Assembly (NCBI GenBank): GCA_963709325.1 | Contig: CAVPVV010000001.1 | Span: 1,054,001 to 1,118,000, forward strand | Source of the DNA: VFZN01 sp963709325 | GTDB taxonomy: Bacteria > Acidobacteriota > Vicinamibacteria > Vicinamibacterales > UBA2999 | DNA: 64,000 nucleotides | Direction: 5' to 3' | Shown: piece after piece, positions 27,101 through 41,119 of the stretch | Position numbering within the stretch: the first letter of the stretch is position 1 | Layout: every line of letters starts with the position of its first letter | Translations under genes and position numbers: made by a program | Notes under the pieces: generated by a model | The model's database searches: none | Told to the model about the DNA's origin: nothing | Seen by the model: only the letters and a program-made list of their open reading frames with translations

Positions 27101-27314
27101 GCCGCTCGCCCTGGGCAGCGGGCCGGGGGCCGAGGAGCGGCGGACCATCGCGGTCGTCGTGATCGGCGGCCAGACGCTGTCGTTGTTCCTGACCCTGGTC
27201 ATCGTACCGGTCGCGTATTCGCTCGCCAACGACGCGGCGGGGTGGCTGGCGGCGGCGCGGCGGCCGGGGGTGGCGGCCGTGGTCGAGGAGCCGAGCGCGG
27301 CCCCGAATTCTTGA
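24114..27314 (+). CDS. RND-family efflux pump (AcrB-like inner-membrane transporter)
   Basis: A 1066-residue proton-driven pump. It opens with RKLAAVCIERPVFAAMIILAL, the standard first helix. The expected twelve membrane segments occur in two groups around two large periplasmic loops. ALVLMVGIVIDDAIVVLENIF is the conserved helix-4 region with the proton-relay Asp pair, and the second half has LLALPLSLPFALLSIYLT and GVVAKNAILQIDH. The type is HAE-1-like drug or solute export rather than heavy metal, although the substrate is not certain. The ATG at 24114 is chosen because the upstream frame is spacer sequence. Confidence 0.92.
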   Translation: MRKLAAVCIERPVFAAMIILALVVIGAASFFRLGIDRFPAVDLPTIMVRTNLPGASVEEMETQVSEILEEAVNQVEGITELRSISGLGQSMVIVTFDLDRDIDTAAQDVRDRVASVVRRLPDDVELPIIQKMNSEQTPAMSVALAGNLSIRELTEIADKTVKKVLERSTGVGEVQIVGGLERAVNIWVEADRLAAYRLPIADVRTALQQQNADVPGGNVTTDVSEQSLRTMGRFTEAAQFNDLVIATRNGQPIRVRDIGRAEDGTKEQRSLARLNGVPTVILDLRRQAGANTVEVIEAAKANLERIRPQLPSGVTMEVVRDSSEHIYASLHEINVHLILGSMLACLVVFAFMRDWRATIIAAVAIPASVVSTFGLMAALHFTLNTVTMLALVLMVGIVIDDAIVVLENIFRFIEEKGMNPFEAAREATAEIALPVLATTLCLVVIFIPVSFMSSISGRFLYQFGITAASAILVSLLVSFTLTPMMSARMFGGRQKNAHDGHGHDESASRGGFYHRIDVLYARVLEFALRRRAIVAIVAVVVIALNAVLYRMVRQEFIPGGVDEAQFEMSVTAPESASPAAMNEVMTAIEKDVRSVPGVELVLSTVAGGPLGAVNEGQLFVKIEPHEKRIFSLPRLVKGIVTLDPLEAFRGNYGQRDVMQAIRTKMRGYRDLRVAVRNLQTFNIGGGNWDVDFIIRGPDLESLAKYTDQLRLRAGELGLQDADTTLKLNKPELRVQIDRARAADLGIRTQDIAASLRLMVGGDQEVSRFRDPRVGEDYDVQLRLAEADRRDPDTIARLYVARNTGEMVRLDSLVRLEEGQSASRVDRYDRQRQANLRSGIQQGYALADRLEVVRAAAAGLGMPAGYSTAISGRGKELERTFTEFGWAFLLSVIFMYMVLAAQYESLLNPLIILLALPLSLPFALLSIYLTRDTLNLYSALGMLVLFGVVAKNAILQIDHTLNLRRQGVPVREAILEANRDRLRPILMTTLALVGGMLPLALGSGPGAEERRTIAVVVIGGQTLSLFLTLVIVPVAYSLANDAAGWLAAARRPGVAAVVEEPSAAPNS

Positions 27315-27350
27315 TTCTGCGGGGGCCGCATAGTACCTTGTGTGGGCTTC

Positions 27351-27369
27351 GGCGCGCCGCGAGCGCGCC
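27351..27369 (+). terminator. GC hairpin between RND pump and gcvT
   Basis: GGCGCG and CGCGCC arms enclose a 7-nt loop in the 67-bp spacer, 12 nt before the gcvT start codon. It may be a weak terminator of the pump operon or may shield the gcvT ribosome site. There is no T tract, and no glycine riboswitch consensus is seen here. Confidence 0.35.
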
Positions 27370-27381
27370 CTTCTACCTCAC

Positions 27382-28506
<1,125 letters not shown>

Positions 28507-28511
28507 CCGAC

Positions 28512-28889
28512 ATGTCGTACCCGACCGATCTGAAGTACACGAAGGACCACGAGTGGATTCGCCTCGAAGGCGGCACCGGCACGGTGGGCATCACGGACTT
28601 CGCGCAGCAGCAGCTGGGCGACGTGGTCTACGTGGAGCTCCCCGACGTCGGCACGCAGCTGTCGGCGGGGAAGGTGTTCGGCACGATCGAGTCGGTGAAG
28701 GCGGTGTCGGAGCTCTACGCGCCGGTGAGCGGCGAAGTCCTCGAGGTCAACACGGGACTGAAGGATCACCCCGACAACGTCAACAGCAAGCCCCATGAGA
28801 GCTGGATGGTGAAGGTGAAGCTCGCGAACGCCGGCGATGCGGCTGACCTGTTGGATGCGACGGCGTACGAGGCGTTGCTGGCCAAGTGA
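28512..28889 (+). CDS. gcvH: Glycine cleavage system H protein (lipoyl carrier)
   Basis: A 125-residue carrier whose lipoylated lysine swings between P, T and L proteins. The modification motif is GTIESVKAVSELYAPVSG with Lys63. It begins with the usual TDLKYTKDHEWIR and has GITDFAQQQLGDVVYVELP. It is full length. The stop overlaps the gcvP GTG as GTGA, so the P protein is probably translationally coupled. Confidence 0.97.
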   Translation: MSYPTDLKYTKDHEWIRLEGGTGTVGITDFAQQQLGDVVYVELPDVGTQLSAGKVFGTIESVKAVSELYAPVSGEVLEVNTGLKDHPDNVNSKPHESWMVKVKLANAGDAADLLDATAYEALLAK

Positions 28890-31764
28890 GTACCTTCGAT
28901 CCGCTCGACACCTTTGCGCCCCGGCACATCGGTCCGCGAGGCGCGGACCGCGACGCGATGCTGAAGGCGGTCGGCGCCGCCTCGCTCGACCAGCTGATCG
29001 ACGAGGCCATCCCTGCCAGCATCCGCCTGCCCGGACCGCTCTCGTTACCGCCCGCTGAGAGCGAGTCCACGTATCTCGCGCGGCTCGAGACCATCGCCCG
29101 CAAGAACCGTGTGGCCCGCAGCTTCATCGGTCTCGGCTACTACGACACCCTGATCCCGAGCGTGATCAAGCGGTGCCTGTTCGAGAACCCGGGCTGGTAC
29201 ACGCCCTACACGCCGTACCAGGCCGAGATTGCCCAGGGCCGGCTCGAGTCACTGCTGAATTTCCAGACGTTGGTGTCGGACCTGACCGGCTTGCCGGTGG
29301 CCAACGCGTCCCTTCTCGACGAGGGAACGGCTGCGGGCGAGGCGATGACGCTGCTGCACCGCGTCCAGACGAAGAAGATCGGCGAGCACGGCGGCGTGTT
29401 CCTGGTCTCCGATCGCGTCTTTCCGCAGACGCTCGACGTGCTGCGAAGCCGTGCCGAACCGCTCGGCATCGAGCTGCGCGTCGGCGCGATCGACCAGCTG
29501 CCACTCGACGGGCCGGTGTTCGGTGCGCTGGTCCAGTATCCCGACGAAGCGGGTCGCGTCGACGATCTCCGGCCGTTCATCGACAAGGCCCACGCCGGAG
29601 GTGTCCTCGTCGCCGTCGCCACCGACCTGCTCGCCCTCGCGGTCATCACGCCGCCCGGCGAGATGGGTGCCGACGTCGTGTTCGGCAACTCGCAGCGTTT
29701 CGGTGTCCCGCTCGGGTTCGGCGGCCCGCACGCCGCCTTTTTCGCGACCCGGCAGGACTACGTCCGGCACATGCCGGGACGGACTCATCGGCGTGTCGGT
29801 GGATGCGCAGGGCCACACCGCTTACCGGATGTCGCTGCAGACGCGAGAACAGCACATCCGCCGCGAGAAGGCGACCTCCAACATCTGCACGGCCCAGGCG
29901 CTGCTCGCCAACATGGCGGCGATGTATGCCGTCTACCACGGTCCCCAGGGGATTCGCGCGATCGCGTCACGTGTCCATGGGATGGCGCGCGCGCTGGCCG
30001 GCGCGCTGACCGGTCTCGGCTACGCGCAAGCGGAACCCGCACTTCTTCGACACGCTGCGGGTGAGCGCGGACGCGTCCCGTGTGGAAGCGATTCACACCG
30101 GCGCTGATGCTTACGGAGTCAACTTCCGACGGGTCAGCGGCACCGAAATTGGAATCGCGCTGGACGAGACCGTCACGCAGGACGACCTGCTGGCAATCGT
30201 TTCGATCTTCGCAGAGGCGTCTGGACGCAAGGGCGTCGTCGCGCTCAGCCCCGCCGATGATCCGCTTTCGGATCTGCCGCAGGCGCTGCGCCGGACCAGC
30301 CCGTACCTGAGCCACCCGGTGTTCAACAGCCATCACTCGGAGACCGAGATGATGCGTTACCTGCGGCATCTCGAGCGGAAGGATGTCGGCCTGGACACCT
30401 CGATGATTCCGCTCGGCTCGTGCACGATGAAGCTGAACGCCGCGAGCGAGATGTACCCGGTGTCGTGGCCGGCGTTCTCGCGGATGCACCCGTTCGCGCC
30501 GGCGCGTCAGACCGAGGGCTACCGGCAGGTCTGCGCCGAGCTCGAGGCGGCGCTCTGCGAGATCACCGGCTTTGCCGCGGTGTCGCTGCAGCCGAATTCC
30601 GGCGCCCAGGGGGAGTTCGCCGGCCTGGCCGTGATACGCGCTTACCATCAGGCCCGTGGCGAGGGGCACCGCGACGTCGTGCTCATCCCGGCGTCGGCGC
30701 ACGGCACCAACCCGGCGAGCGCGATCATGGCCGGGTTCCGCGTCATCGTCGTCGGCACGGCGCCGAACGGCAACGTGGATGTCCTCGATCTCAAGACCAA
30801 GGCCGCCCTGCACGGCGACAAGCTCGCCGGGCTGATGATCACGTATCCCTCGACGCACGGCGTGTTCGAGGACGCGATCAAGGAGATCTGCGCCGTCGTG
30901 CACCAGTACGGCGGGCAGGTCTACATGGACGGCGCCAACATGAATGCGCAGGTCGGGTTGACCAGCCCGGCGACGATCGGCGCTGATGTGTGTCACCTGA
31001 ACCTGCACAAGACCTTTGCGATCCCGCACGGCGGGGGCGGCCCGGGCATGGGGCCGATTGGTGTCGCTGCACACCTCGCGCCGTATCTATCCGGACACCC
31101 GTTCGCGAAGGTCGGCGGAGAGAAGGCGCTGCCCGCGATCTCCGCGGCGCCGTGGGGAAGCGCCAGCATCCTGCTGATCTCGTACGGCTACGTGCGGATG
31201 CTCGGCCCCGACGGGATGACCAACGCGACGTGTCACGCCATCCTCAACGCCAACTACATCAAGGCCCGGCTCGAGAAGCATTACCCGGTGCTCTACGCAC
31301 GCGAGAACGGTCGCGTCGCGCACGAGATGATTTTCGACCTGCGCGCCTTCAAGGCCAAGGGCGTTGACGAGATCGACGTCGCAAAGCGCTTGATGGACTA
31401 CGGGTTCCACGCGCCGACCGTGTCGTTCCCGGTCGCCGGCACGCTGATGATCGAGCCGACGGAGAGCGAACCGAAGGAGGAGCTCGATCGGTTCTGCGAC
31501 GCGCTCATCGCCATCCGTGAGGAGATCGAAGAGGTGATGACCGGCAAGGCGGATCCGAAGGACAACGTCCTGAAGAACGCGCCACACACCGCCGCTGTCG
31601 TCAGCGCCGACAGCTGGACGCATCCGTACTCGCGCGAGAAAGCGGCCTACCCTCTTCAGTGGGTGAAGGCCAACAAGGTGTGGCCGGCAGTGGGGCGGAT
31701 CGACAACCCCTATGGCGATCGCAACCTGATGTGCGTATGTCCACCGATGGAAGAGTACGCGTAA
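28886..31764 (+). CDS. gcvP: Glycine dehydrogenase (decarboxylating), single-chain P protein (two apparent frameshifts)
   Basis: The PLP enzyme that decarboxylates glycine and loads the aminomethyl group on GcvH. The N-terminal half opens with FAPRHIGPRGADRDAML; the C-terminal half has the PLP lysine motif HLNLHKTFAIPHGGGGPG and ends with NPYGDRNLMCVCPP. Two extra bases, near 29783 (A) and near 30032 (G), split the reading into three frames. Removing them gives one continuous chain of 958 residues, and the span is 2 modulo 3, exactly as two insertions predict. It is therefore the fused form, not the gcvPA/gcvPB pair, although the second break lies close to where split genes divide. The breaks look like sequence errors. 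Confidence 0.9.
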
Positions 31765-31816
31765 GGGCGGAAGGCAAAAGGCAGAAGGCAGAAGGGCCCA
31801 GGTCCCAAGCCCCCAC

Positions 31817-33399
31817 ATGCGGATCCTGAACGCCGCCCAGATGCGGGAGGCCGATCGCGCCACCATTCACGACGTCGGGATTCCGTCCGTCGTGCTGATG
31901 GAGAACGCGGGGCGGCAGGTCGTGGCGGCGATGGAGTCGCTGTTCGACGATCTCGCGGACCGCGCGGTTGCGGTGGTCGCCGGAAAGGGCAACAACGGCG
32001 GCGACGGCTTCGTGGTCGCGCGCACGCTGCACCAGCGAGGTGTCGACACCACGGTATTCCTGGTCGGCCGCGTCGCCGAGGTCAAGGGCGACGCGCGGAT
32101 CAACCTCGACGTCCTCGGACGCCTTGGCGTCACCGTCGTCGAGGTCGCCGACGAGAGCGCCTGGGAGCTGCACTTCTCGGAAGTCAGTCCTCACGATCTG
32201 ATTGTCGATGCGCTGTTCGGGACCGGTCTCAGTTCTCCGCTCGATGGACTGTTCCAGACGGTGGTCGCGGACCTCAACGCAAGCGGGATTCCGATCATCT
32301 CGATCGACCTGCCGTCCGGGATGTCGGCCGACACGCCCGACCTGATTGGCGACTGCATCGACGCCTCGGTCACCGTCACGCTCGGCGCCCCCAAGCTGCC
32401 GCTGATCCTCCCGCCGGCCGAGCAGAAGTCCGGCGAGGTGGTCATCGCCGACATCGGCATCCCGATGGGCGTGATCGAGCAGGTCGAGGGGCCGCGCATC
32501 GAGCTGATCACGAAGGACAGCCTCCGCCCGGTGATTCCGCCGCGCGCGCCCGATTCGCACAAGGGCGACTTCGGTCGGGTACTGCTCGTCGCTGGCTCCG
32601 TGGGCAAGACTGGCGCGGCGGCCCTTGCCGCCACCGGAGCGATGCGTTCCGGGGCCGGGCTCGTGACCGTCGCCTGTCCGCGCTCGTGCCTCCCGGTCGT
32701 CGCCGCCTACGGCTCCGAGTACATGACCGAGCCGCTCGAGGAGACGCCGACTGGCACGGTGCACTTCGCCGCGGCGGAAGCCGTTCTCGCCCTGAAGGCC
32801 GACGTCATCGCGATCGGTCCTGGGCTGGGACGGGGCGAAGGCGTGTCGACGTTCGTCCGTGAACTGGTCGAGAAGAGTGAGTGCCGCTGGTGCTCGACGC
32901 CGACGCGCTCAACGCCGTCGCCGACGAGCCTGCCGTGCTGCAGGGACGCGAAGGCCGTGACCTGATCATCACGCCACACCCCGGCGAGATGGCGCGCCTG
33001 ATGGGCTGCAGCACCGAGGACGTCCAGGCAGACCGGCTCGGCATGGCCCAGGACTTCGCGCGCCGTCATCGCGTCTACGTGGTTTTGAAAGGCTATCGGA
33101 CGCTGATTGCCACGCCAGCCGGTCCGGTGTTCGTCAACCCCACCGGGTCGCCTGGGATGGCCACCGGCGGCACAGGCGACGTGCTGACCGGCATGGTCGC
33201 CGCGTGGCTGGCGCAGCTGCTCGACGCGGAGGCTGCGTGCCGCGTTGCGGTCTACCTGCACGGCGCGGCAGGGGAGCTGGCCGACGCCGACTCCGGCGAG
33301 GTGTCGATGATCGCCGGCGACCTCGCCGATCACATCGGCGACGCGATCCTCGAGCTCACCGCCCGCCGCCGCGTCGTCCAGTCGTCGAAGGAGTCGTGA
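31817..33399 (+). CDS. nnr: Bifunctional NAD(P)HX epimerase/dehydratase (one apparent frameshift)
   Basis: The protein repairs hydrated NAD(P)H. The N-terminal YjeF epimerase domain has MREADRATIHDVGIPSVVLMENAG and GKGNNGGDGFVVAR. The C-terminal ribokinase-like dehydratase domain has KGDFGRVLLVAGS, GAAALAATGAMRSGAG, ITPHPGEMARL and the nucleotide-site ending GMATGGTGDVLTGMVAA. The frame breaks near 32880, between VRELVEKS and PLVLDADALNAVAD; most simply one base is missing, but two extra bases are not excluded. Both halves are complete, so the gene is probably intact in the cell. The spacer from gcvP holds AAGGCAG-type word repeats (31766-31816). Confidence 0.88.
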
Positions 33400-33812
33400 G
33401 CGACACCTGGCGATCGGCCTCCGAGGAGGAGACGCGCGCGATTGCCGCCCGACTGGCGCGCGACCTGAATCCCGGCGCAGTTGTCCTGCTGCTCCGGCGA
33501 TCTCGGCGCAGGCAAAACGGCGTTTGTCCGGGGCCTGGCGGAAGGGCTCGGCCTTGCGGCGGCAGAGGTGACCAGCCCGACCTTCACTCTCGTCCACGAG
33601 TATCGAGGCGGCCGGCTGCCGCTGATTCATGTCGACCTCTACCGGCTCGAATCAGCGGACCTGGCGGAGATTGGCCTCGACGACGATCTGGCCGCGAGCG
33701 GAGTCGTCGCGGTGGAGTGGCCCGAACGCCTGACCCGCGCAACCCCGGGCGCAATCCACATTCGACATCGACGGACGCAGGCGGCGACACGCGCGCGATC
33801 ACGCTGCACTGA
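33396..33812 (+). CDS. tsaE: tRNA threonylcarbamoyladenosine biosynthesis ATPase TsaE (three apparent frameshifts)
   Basis: A small P-loop ATPase needed for the t6A modification of ANN-decoding tRNAs. The N terminus reads SDTWRSASEEETRAIAARLA. After one extra base near 33491 the Walker A follows (SGDLGAGKTAFVRGLAEGLG), then SPTFTLVHEYRGG, HVDLYRLES and GVVAVEWPERL. Two more extra C residues, near 33763 and 33776, restore the ending GGDTRAITLH with the stop at 33812. Three insertions in 417 bp keep the span divisible by three, as observed, giving about 137 residues. It is coupled to nnr by GTGA, a common pairing. The 46 bp after it contain CGAAGGACACAAAGGACGCG word repeats before the guaB end. 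Confidence 0.85.
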   Translation: MSDTWRSASEEETRAIAARLARDLNPGAVVLLLRRSRRRQNGVCPGPGGRARPCGGRGDQPDLHSRPRVSRRPAAADSCRPLPARISGPGGDWPRRRSGRERSRRGGVARTPDPRNPGRNPHSTSTDAGGDTRAITLH

Positions 33813-33858
33813 CTCCAGGGAGCACGAAGGACACAAAGGACGCGAAGTTCCTCGCGAC

Positions 33859-35405
<1,547 letters not shown>

Positions 35406-35418
35406 TGCACCTCTTCGC

Positions 35419-38373
<2,955 letters not shown>

Positions 38374-38417
38374 GCAGGGATAAAGGCGAGGTGCCTATCC
38401 AACGATTATACAGGCTC

Positions 38418-38537
38418 AGGCTCTGGGCTTCGGGCTCGCGGAAGAGCCGCTGTCACGCTGAACGCGGGGCGCGTCAGCAATCCGCCGGGGACAGCGGCTT
38501 CTTCAGACCTAAAGCCTGAGTCTGAAGCCTAGAGCCT
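38418..38537. repeat. 120-bp nested inverted repeat between secA and the M23 gene
   Basis: Outer arms (38418-38437 and 38518-38537) are 20 bp with about 16 matches, beginning AGGCTCTGGGCTTC. Inner arms GAAGAGCCGCTGTC (38441-38454) and GACAGCGGCTTCTTC (38490-38504) match almost perfectly. A further GCTGA/TCAGC hairpin lies between them (about 38457-38478). Both flanking genes run on the minus strand, so the element lies in the M23-to-secA transcript spacer, where it may terminate or process the message. The outer arm reaches the M23 stop codon. Confidence 0.6.
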
Positions 38538-39455
38538 AGTTGGCGTTGCCGCCGCGGCGCGAGTTCAGCAGGAACGAGAGCGGGTTGAGGATGCGACCGT
38601 TGACGCGGACCTCGTAGTGCAGGTGCGGTCCGGTGGCGCGGCCGGTGGCGCCCGACGAGGCCGATCAGATCGCCGCGCTTCACGGTCTGCCCGCGAGCGA
38701 TGCGGAAGGCCGAGAGGTGCCCGTAGCGAGTCTCGAGTGCCGAACTTGTGGTCGATGACGATGAGGTTCCCGTACGCGCCCGAATACGACGCCTGGCTGA
38801 CAGTGCCGTCGGCGGTTGCGTAGACGGGCGTTCCCTTGTCGGCGGAGATGTCGAGCCCTGGATGGTAGTCGGCTTCGCCGGTGAACGGATCGGAGCGTCC
38901 TCCCGTTCGCGACGTCAGCCAGCCTTGCGTCGGCCAGATCGAAGGCGTCGAGGCAGCGAGGATGTTGCGGCGATCGACATCGGTGCTGACGAGGCGCAGG
39001 CGGCTCTCGATGCCTTGGAGCAGTTCCTGAAGCACGCCGAACGTGTTCTCCGGCGAGGCGAGCGCGGTCGCTGCCGACTGCACGGCGGCACTGCCGCCTC
39101 CCATCGCGCGGTTCTTGACGATTGCCGGGAGCTTGTCCATCGCCGATTGGAGCGTCGGATCGAGAGCCGCCTTTCCGCCGAGGTCAGAGACGGCGGTCTG
39201 CAGTGCGGCGATCTGGCCGGTCAGCGCTTCGGTCGCGCCGCGGAAGCTGCTGTTCTCGATTTCGAGAGCTGCGTTCGACGCGTAGAGATCTTCGACTTCG
39301 GCCTTTGCTTTCCACGCCGCGCCGAGCCCGATGAGAACCGGAAGTGTGACGGCCGTAACGACCACGGCAACCACGGCGCGAAGGCTGATCGTGAAACGGC
39401 GGACGACACCGGTACGGCGGTCGGCGACGACAATCGTGTATCGATTGGACAGCAT
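38536..39455 (-). CDS. M23-family peptidoglycan peptidase/LytM-domain protein (two apparent frameshifts)
   Basis: A membrane-anchored envelope protein. An N-terminal helix (AVVAVVVTAVTLPVLIGLGA) is followed by a coiled-coil (EVEDLYASNAALEIENSSF) and a C-terminal LytM domain. The domain has GRSDPFTGEADYHPGLDI, the conserved DxxxxxGTPVYATADG and, after frame repair, TRYGHLS and GPHLHYEVRVNG. The metal ligands H and D of YHPGLD and the HLH of PHLHYE are all present, so it may be an active endopeptidase. Extra bases near 38735 and 38652 split the frame; the 920-bp span is 2 modulo 3 as two insertions require, giving 305 residues. The true stop is the TAG at 38536-38538. Confidence 0.85.
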
Positions 39456-39570
39456 CAGCTCTTCAGTGGGGAATAACCTGTGAAGCGTAGCACGACAGAT
39501 TTGCAGCAGAGAATCGAAAACTGCACTGTAGTGCGCGTCTTCGCCTTTTGATCGTGAACCCGACTCGTAA

Positions 39571-41073
39571 TCACTCGACGAATCGGTACTGGAGCGCCTC
39601 GCCCAGGTGCAATTCCGTCACGATCTCGGAGCCGTCGAGATCCGCGACCGTTCGCGCAACGCGCAGCACGCGGTGATACGCGCGCGCCGAGAGGTGCAGC
39701 CGTTCGGCGGCCGCGTCGAGCATCGCGCGTGAGACCGCACCGAGAGCGCACGCACGTCCGAGCGTGCGCGCCGCCAGGCGCGCGTTGAGGGCGCGACGGC
39801 CCGCCTGGCGTTCCCTCGCTGCAGCCACCCGCGCCCGCACCGCCGCCGACGACTCCGCCGCGGGATCGGGGTTGCTGAGCGCGCTGATCGGAACCGGCTC
39901 GACCTCGACGATCAGATCGATGCGATCGCGAAGCGGTCCGGAGATCCGCGATCGGTAGCGCGCGATGTGCACTGGTGTGCAGCGGCATGCACGCGTGACG
40001 CTCCCGTGATAGCCGCACGGGCACGGATTCATCGCTGCGATCAGCATGAAGCGGGCCGGGAAGACGACCGAGCGTGACGCTCGCGAAACGGTGATGCGGC
40101 CCTCTTCCAAGGGCTGACGCATCGCATCGAGCACGCGCCGCTCGAACTCCGGCATCTCGTCGAGGAACAACACGCCGTGGTGCGCGAGGCTGACCTCTCC
40201 AGGACGAGGCTGGGAGCCGCCGCCGACAAGCGCGGCGTCCGAGATCGTGTGATGCGGCGCGCGAAACGGACGATCCGACAACAGCCCCGCGCCGACCGGT
40301 ATCAGTCCCGCGACCGAATGGATCGCGGTTGCTTCCAGCGCCTCGTCGAAGAGCAGCGGCGGAAGAATGGTCGGCAGTCGCCGCGCCAGCATGGTCTTGC
40401 CGGCACCAGGCGGACCAACCATCAAAAGGTTGTGACCGCCGGCTGCGGCCACTTCCAGCGCGCGGCGCGCGAACGCCTGGCCCCGAAGGTCAGCGAGATC
40501 GACGGCGTGGTCGCCGGGTGGCGCCGGCGACGGAGAAGGCGGTGGGGCCGGCCACTCCTCGCGAGGACGGTTGAGCATATCCACGGCTTCGGTCAGCGTG
40601 CGCACCGGCAGGAGGCGGAGGCCCTCGACAACCGCGGCTTCCGCCAGATTGCCGCCAGGCAGCAACAAGGCGGCGGCGCCCATGCGTCGGGCCGTGACGG
40701 CAATCGGCAGGACGCCCCTCGCCGGGTGGATCGTCCCGTCCAGCGCCAGCTCGCCGACGATGACGACGTCGCGAATGTCGCGCGTGGTGACGACACCGCT
40801 GGCGGCCATCACGCCGAGCGCGATTGGCAGGTCGTACGAGGCGCCGGCCTTGCGCACGTCCGCAGGCGCCATGTTGATCACGATCCGGTGCTGCGGAAAC
40901 TCGTACCCTGAATTGCGGATGGCGGCGTGGACGCGGTCTCGGCTCTCCTTGACCGAGGTGTCGGGCAGGCCAACCAGCTGAAACCGAGGCAGCCCGAAGC
41001 ACAGATCTACCTCGATGTGGACCGGGCTGGCCTCGATGCCGAGGACCGCGGCGCTCTCGAGGCTCGCGAGCAT
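39571..41073 (-). CDS. comM: YifB/ComM-type Mg-chelatase-like AAA ATPase
   Basis: A 500-residue hexameric helicase that in naturally transformable bacteria drives branch migration of incoming DNA. The N-terminal domain has SAAVLGIEASPVHIEVD and GLPRFQLVGLPDTSVKESRDR. The AAA+ core has Walker A GPPGAGKTMLARRLPTILPP, FRAPHHTISDAALVGGG and Walker B GVLFLDEMPEF, followed by a zinc-like cluster, MNPCPCGYHG with a later ACRC. The C terminus SARAYHRVLRVARTVADLDG is the standard ending. The start at 41073 begins the conserved region. With comEA in the window it suggests competence. It lies 46 bp downstream of the membrane protein gene. Confidence 0.93.
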   Translation of the reverse strand: MLASLESAAVLGIEASPVHIEVDLCFGLPRFQLVGLPDTSVKESRDRVHAAIRNSGYEFPQHRIVINMAPADVRKAGASYDLPIALGVMAASGVVTTRDIRDVVIVGELALDGTIHPARGVLPIAVTARRMGAAALLLPGGNLAEAAVVEGLRLLPVRTLTEAVDMLNRPREEWPAPPPSPSPAPPGDHAVDLADLRGQAFARRALEVAAAGGHNLLMVGPPGAGKTMLARRLPTILPPLLFDEALEATAIHSVAGLIPVGAGLLSDRPFRAPHHTISDAALVGGGSQPRPGEVSLAHHGVLFLDEMPEFERRVLDAMRQPLEEGRITVSRASRSVVFPARFMLIAAMNPCPCGYHGSVTRACRCTPVHIARYRSRISGPLRDRIDLIVEVEPVPISALSNPDPAAESSAAVRARVAAARERQAGRRALNARLAARTLGRACALGAVSRAMLDAAAERLHLSARAYHRVLRVARTVADLDGSEIVTELHLGEALQYRFVE

Positions 41074-41119
41074 GCAGCGTGGGGCTGCAACGCCGGTGCC
41101 TCGTCGCGATCCGCCGGAA

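Noticed and set aside
27315..27381. Glycine riboswitch upstream of gcvT
   Set aside because: The spacer is only 67 bp and shows just one GC hairpin; no tandem glycine aptamer pattern is present.
30061..31764. Separate gcvPB gene starting at the GTG at 30061
   Set aside because: Removing single extra bases near 29783 and 30032 gives an uninterrupted chain through NPHFFDTLRVSAD, so this is one fused P protein.
32881..33399. Stand-alone NAD(P)HX dehydratase fragment gene
   Set aside because: It continues the dehydratase domain begun in the preceding frame; a one-base problem near 32880 explains the split.
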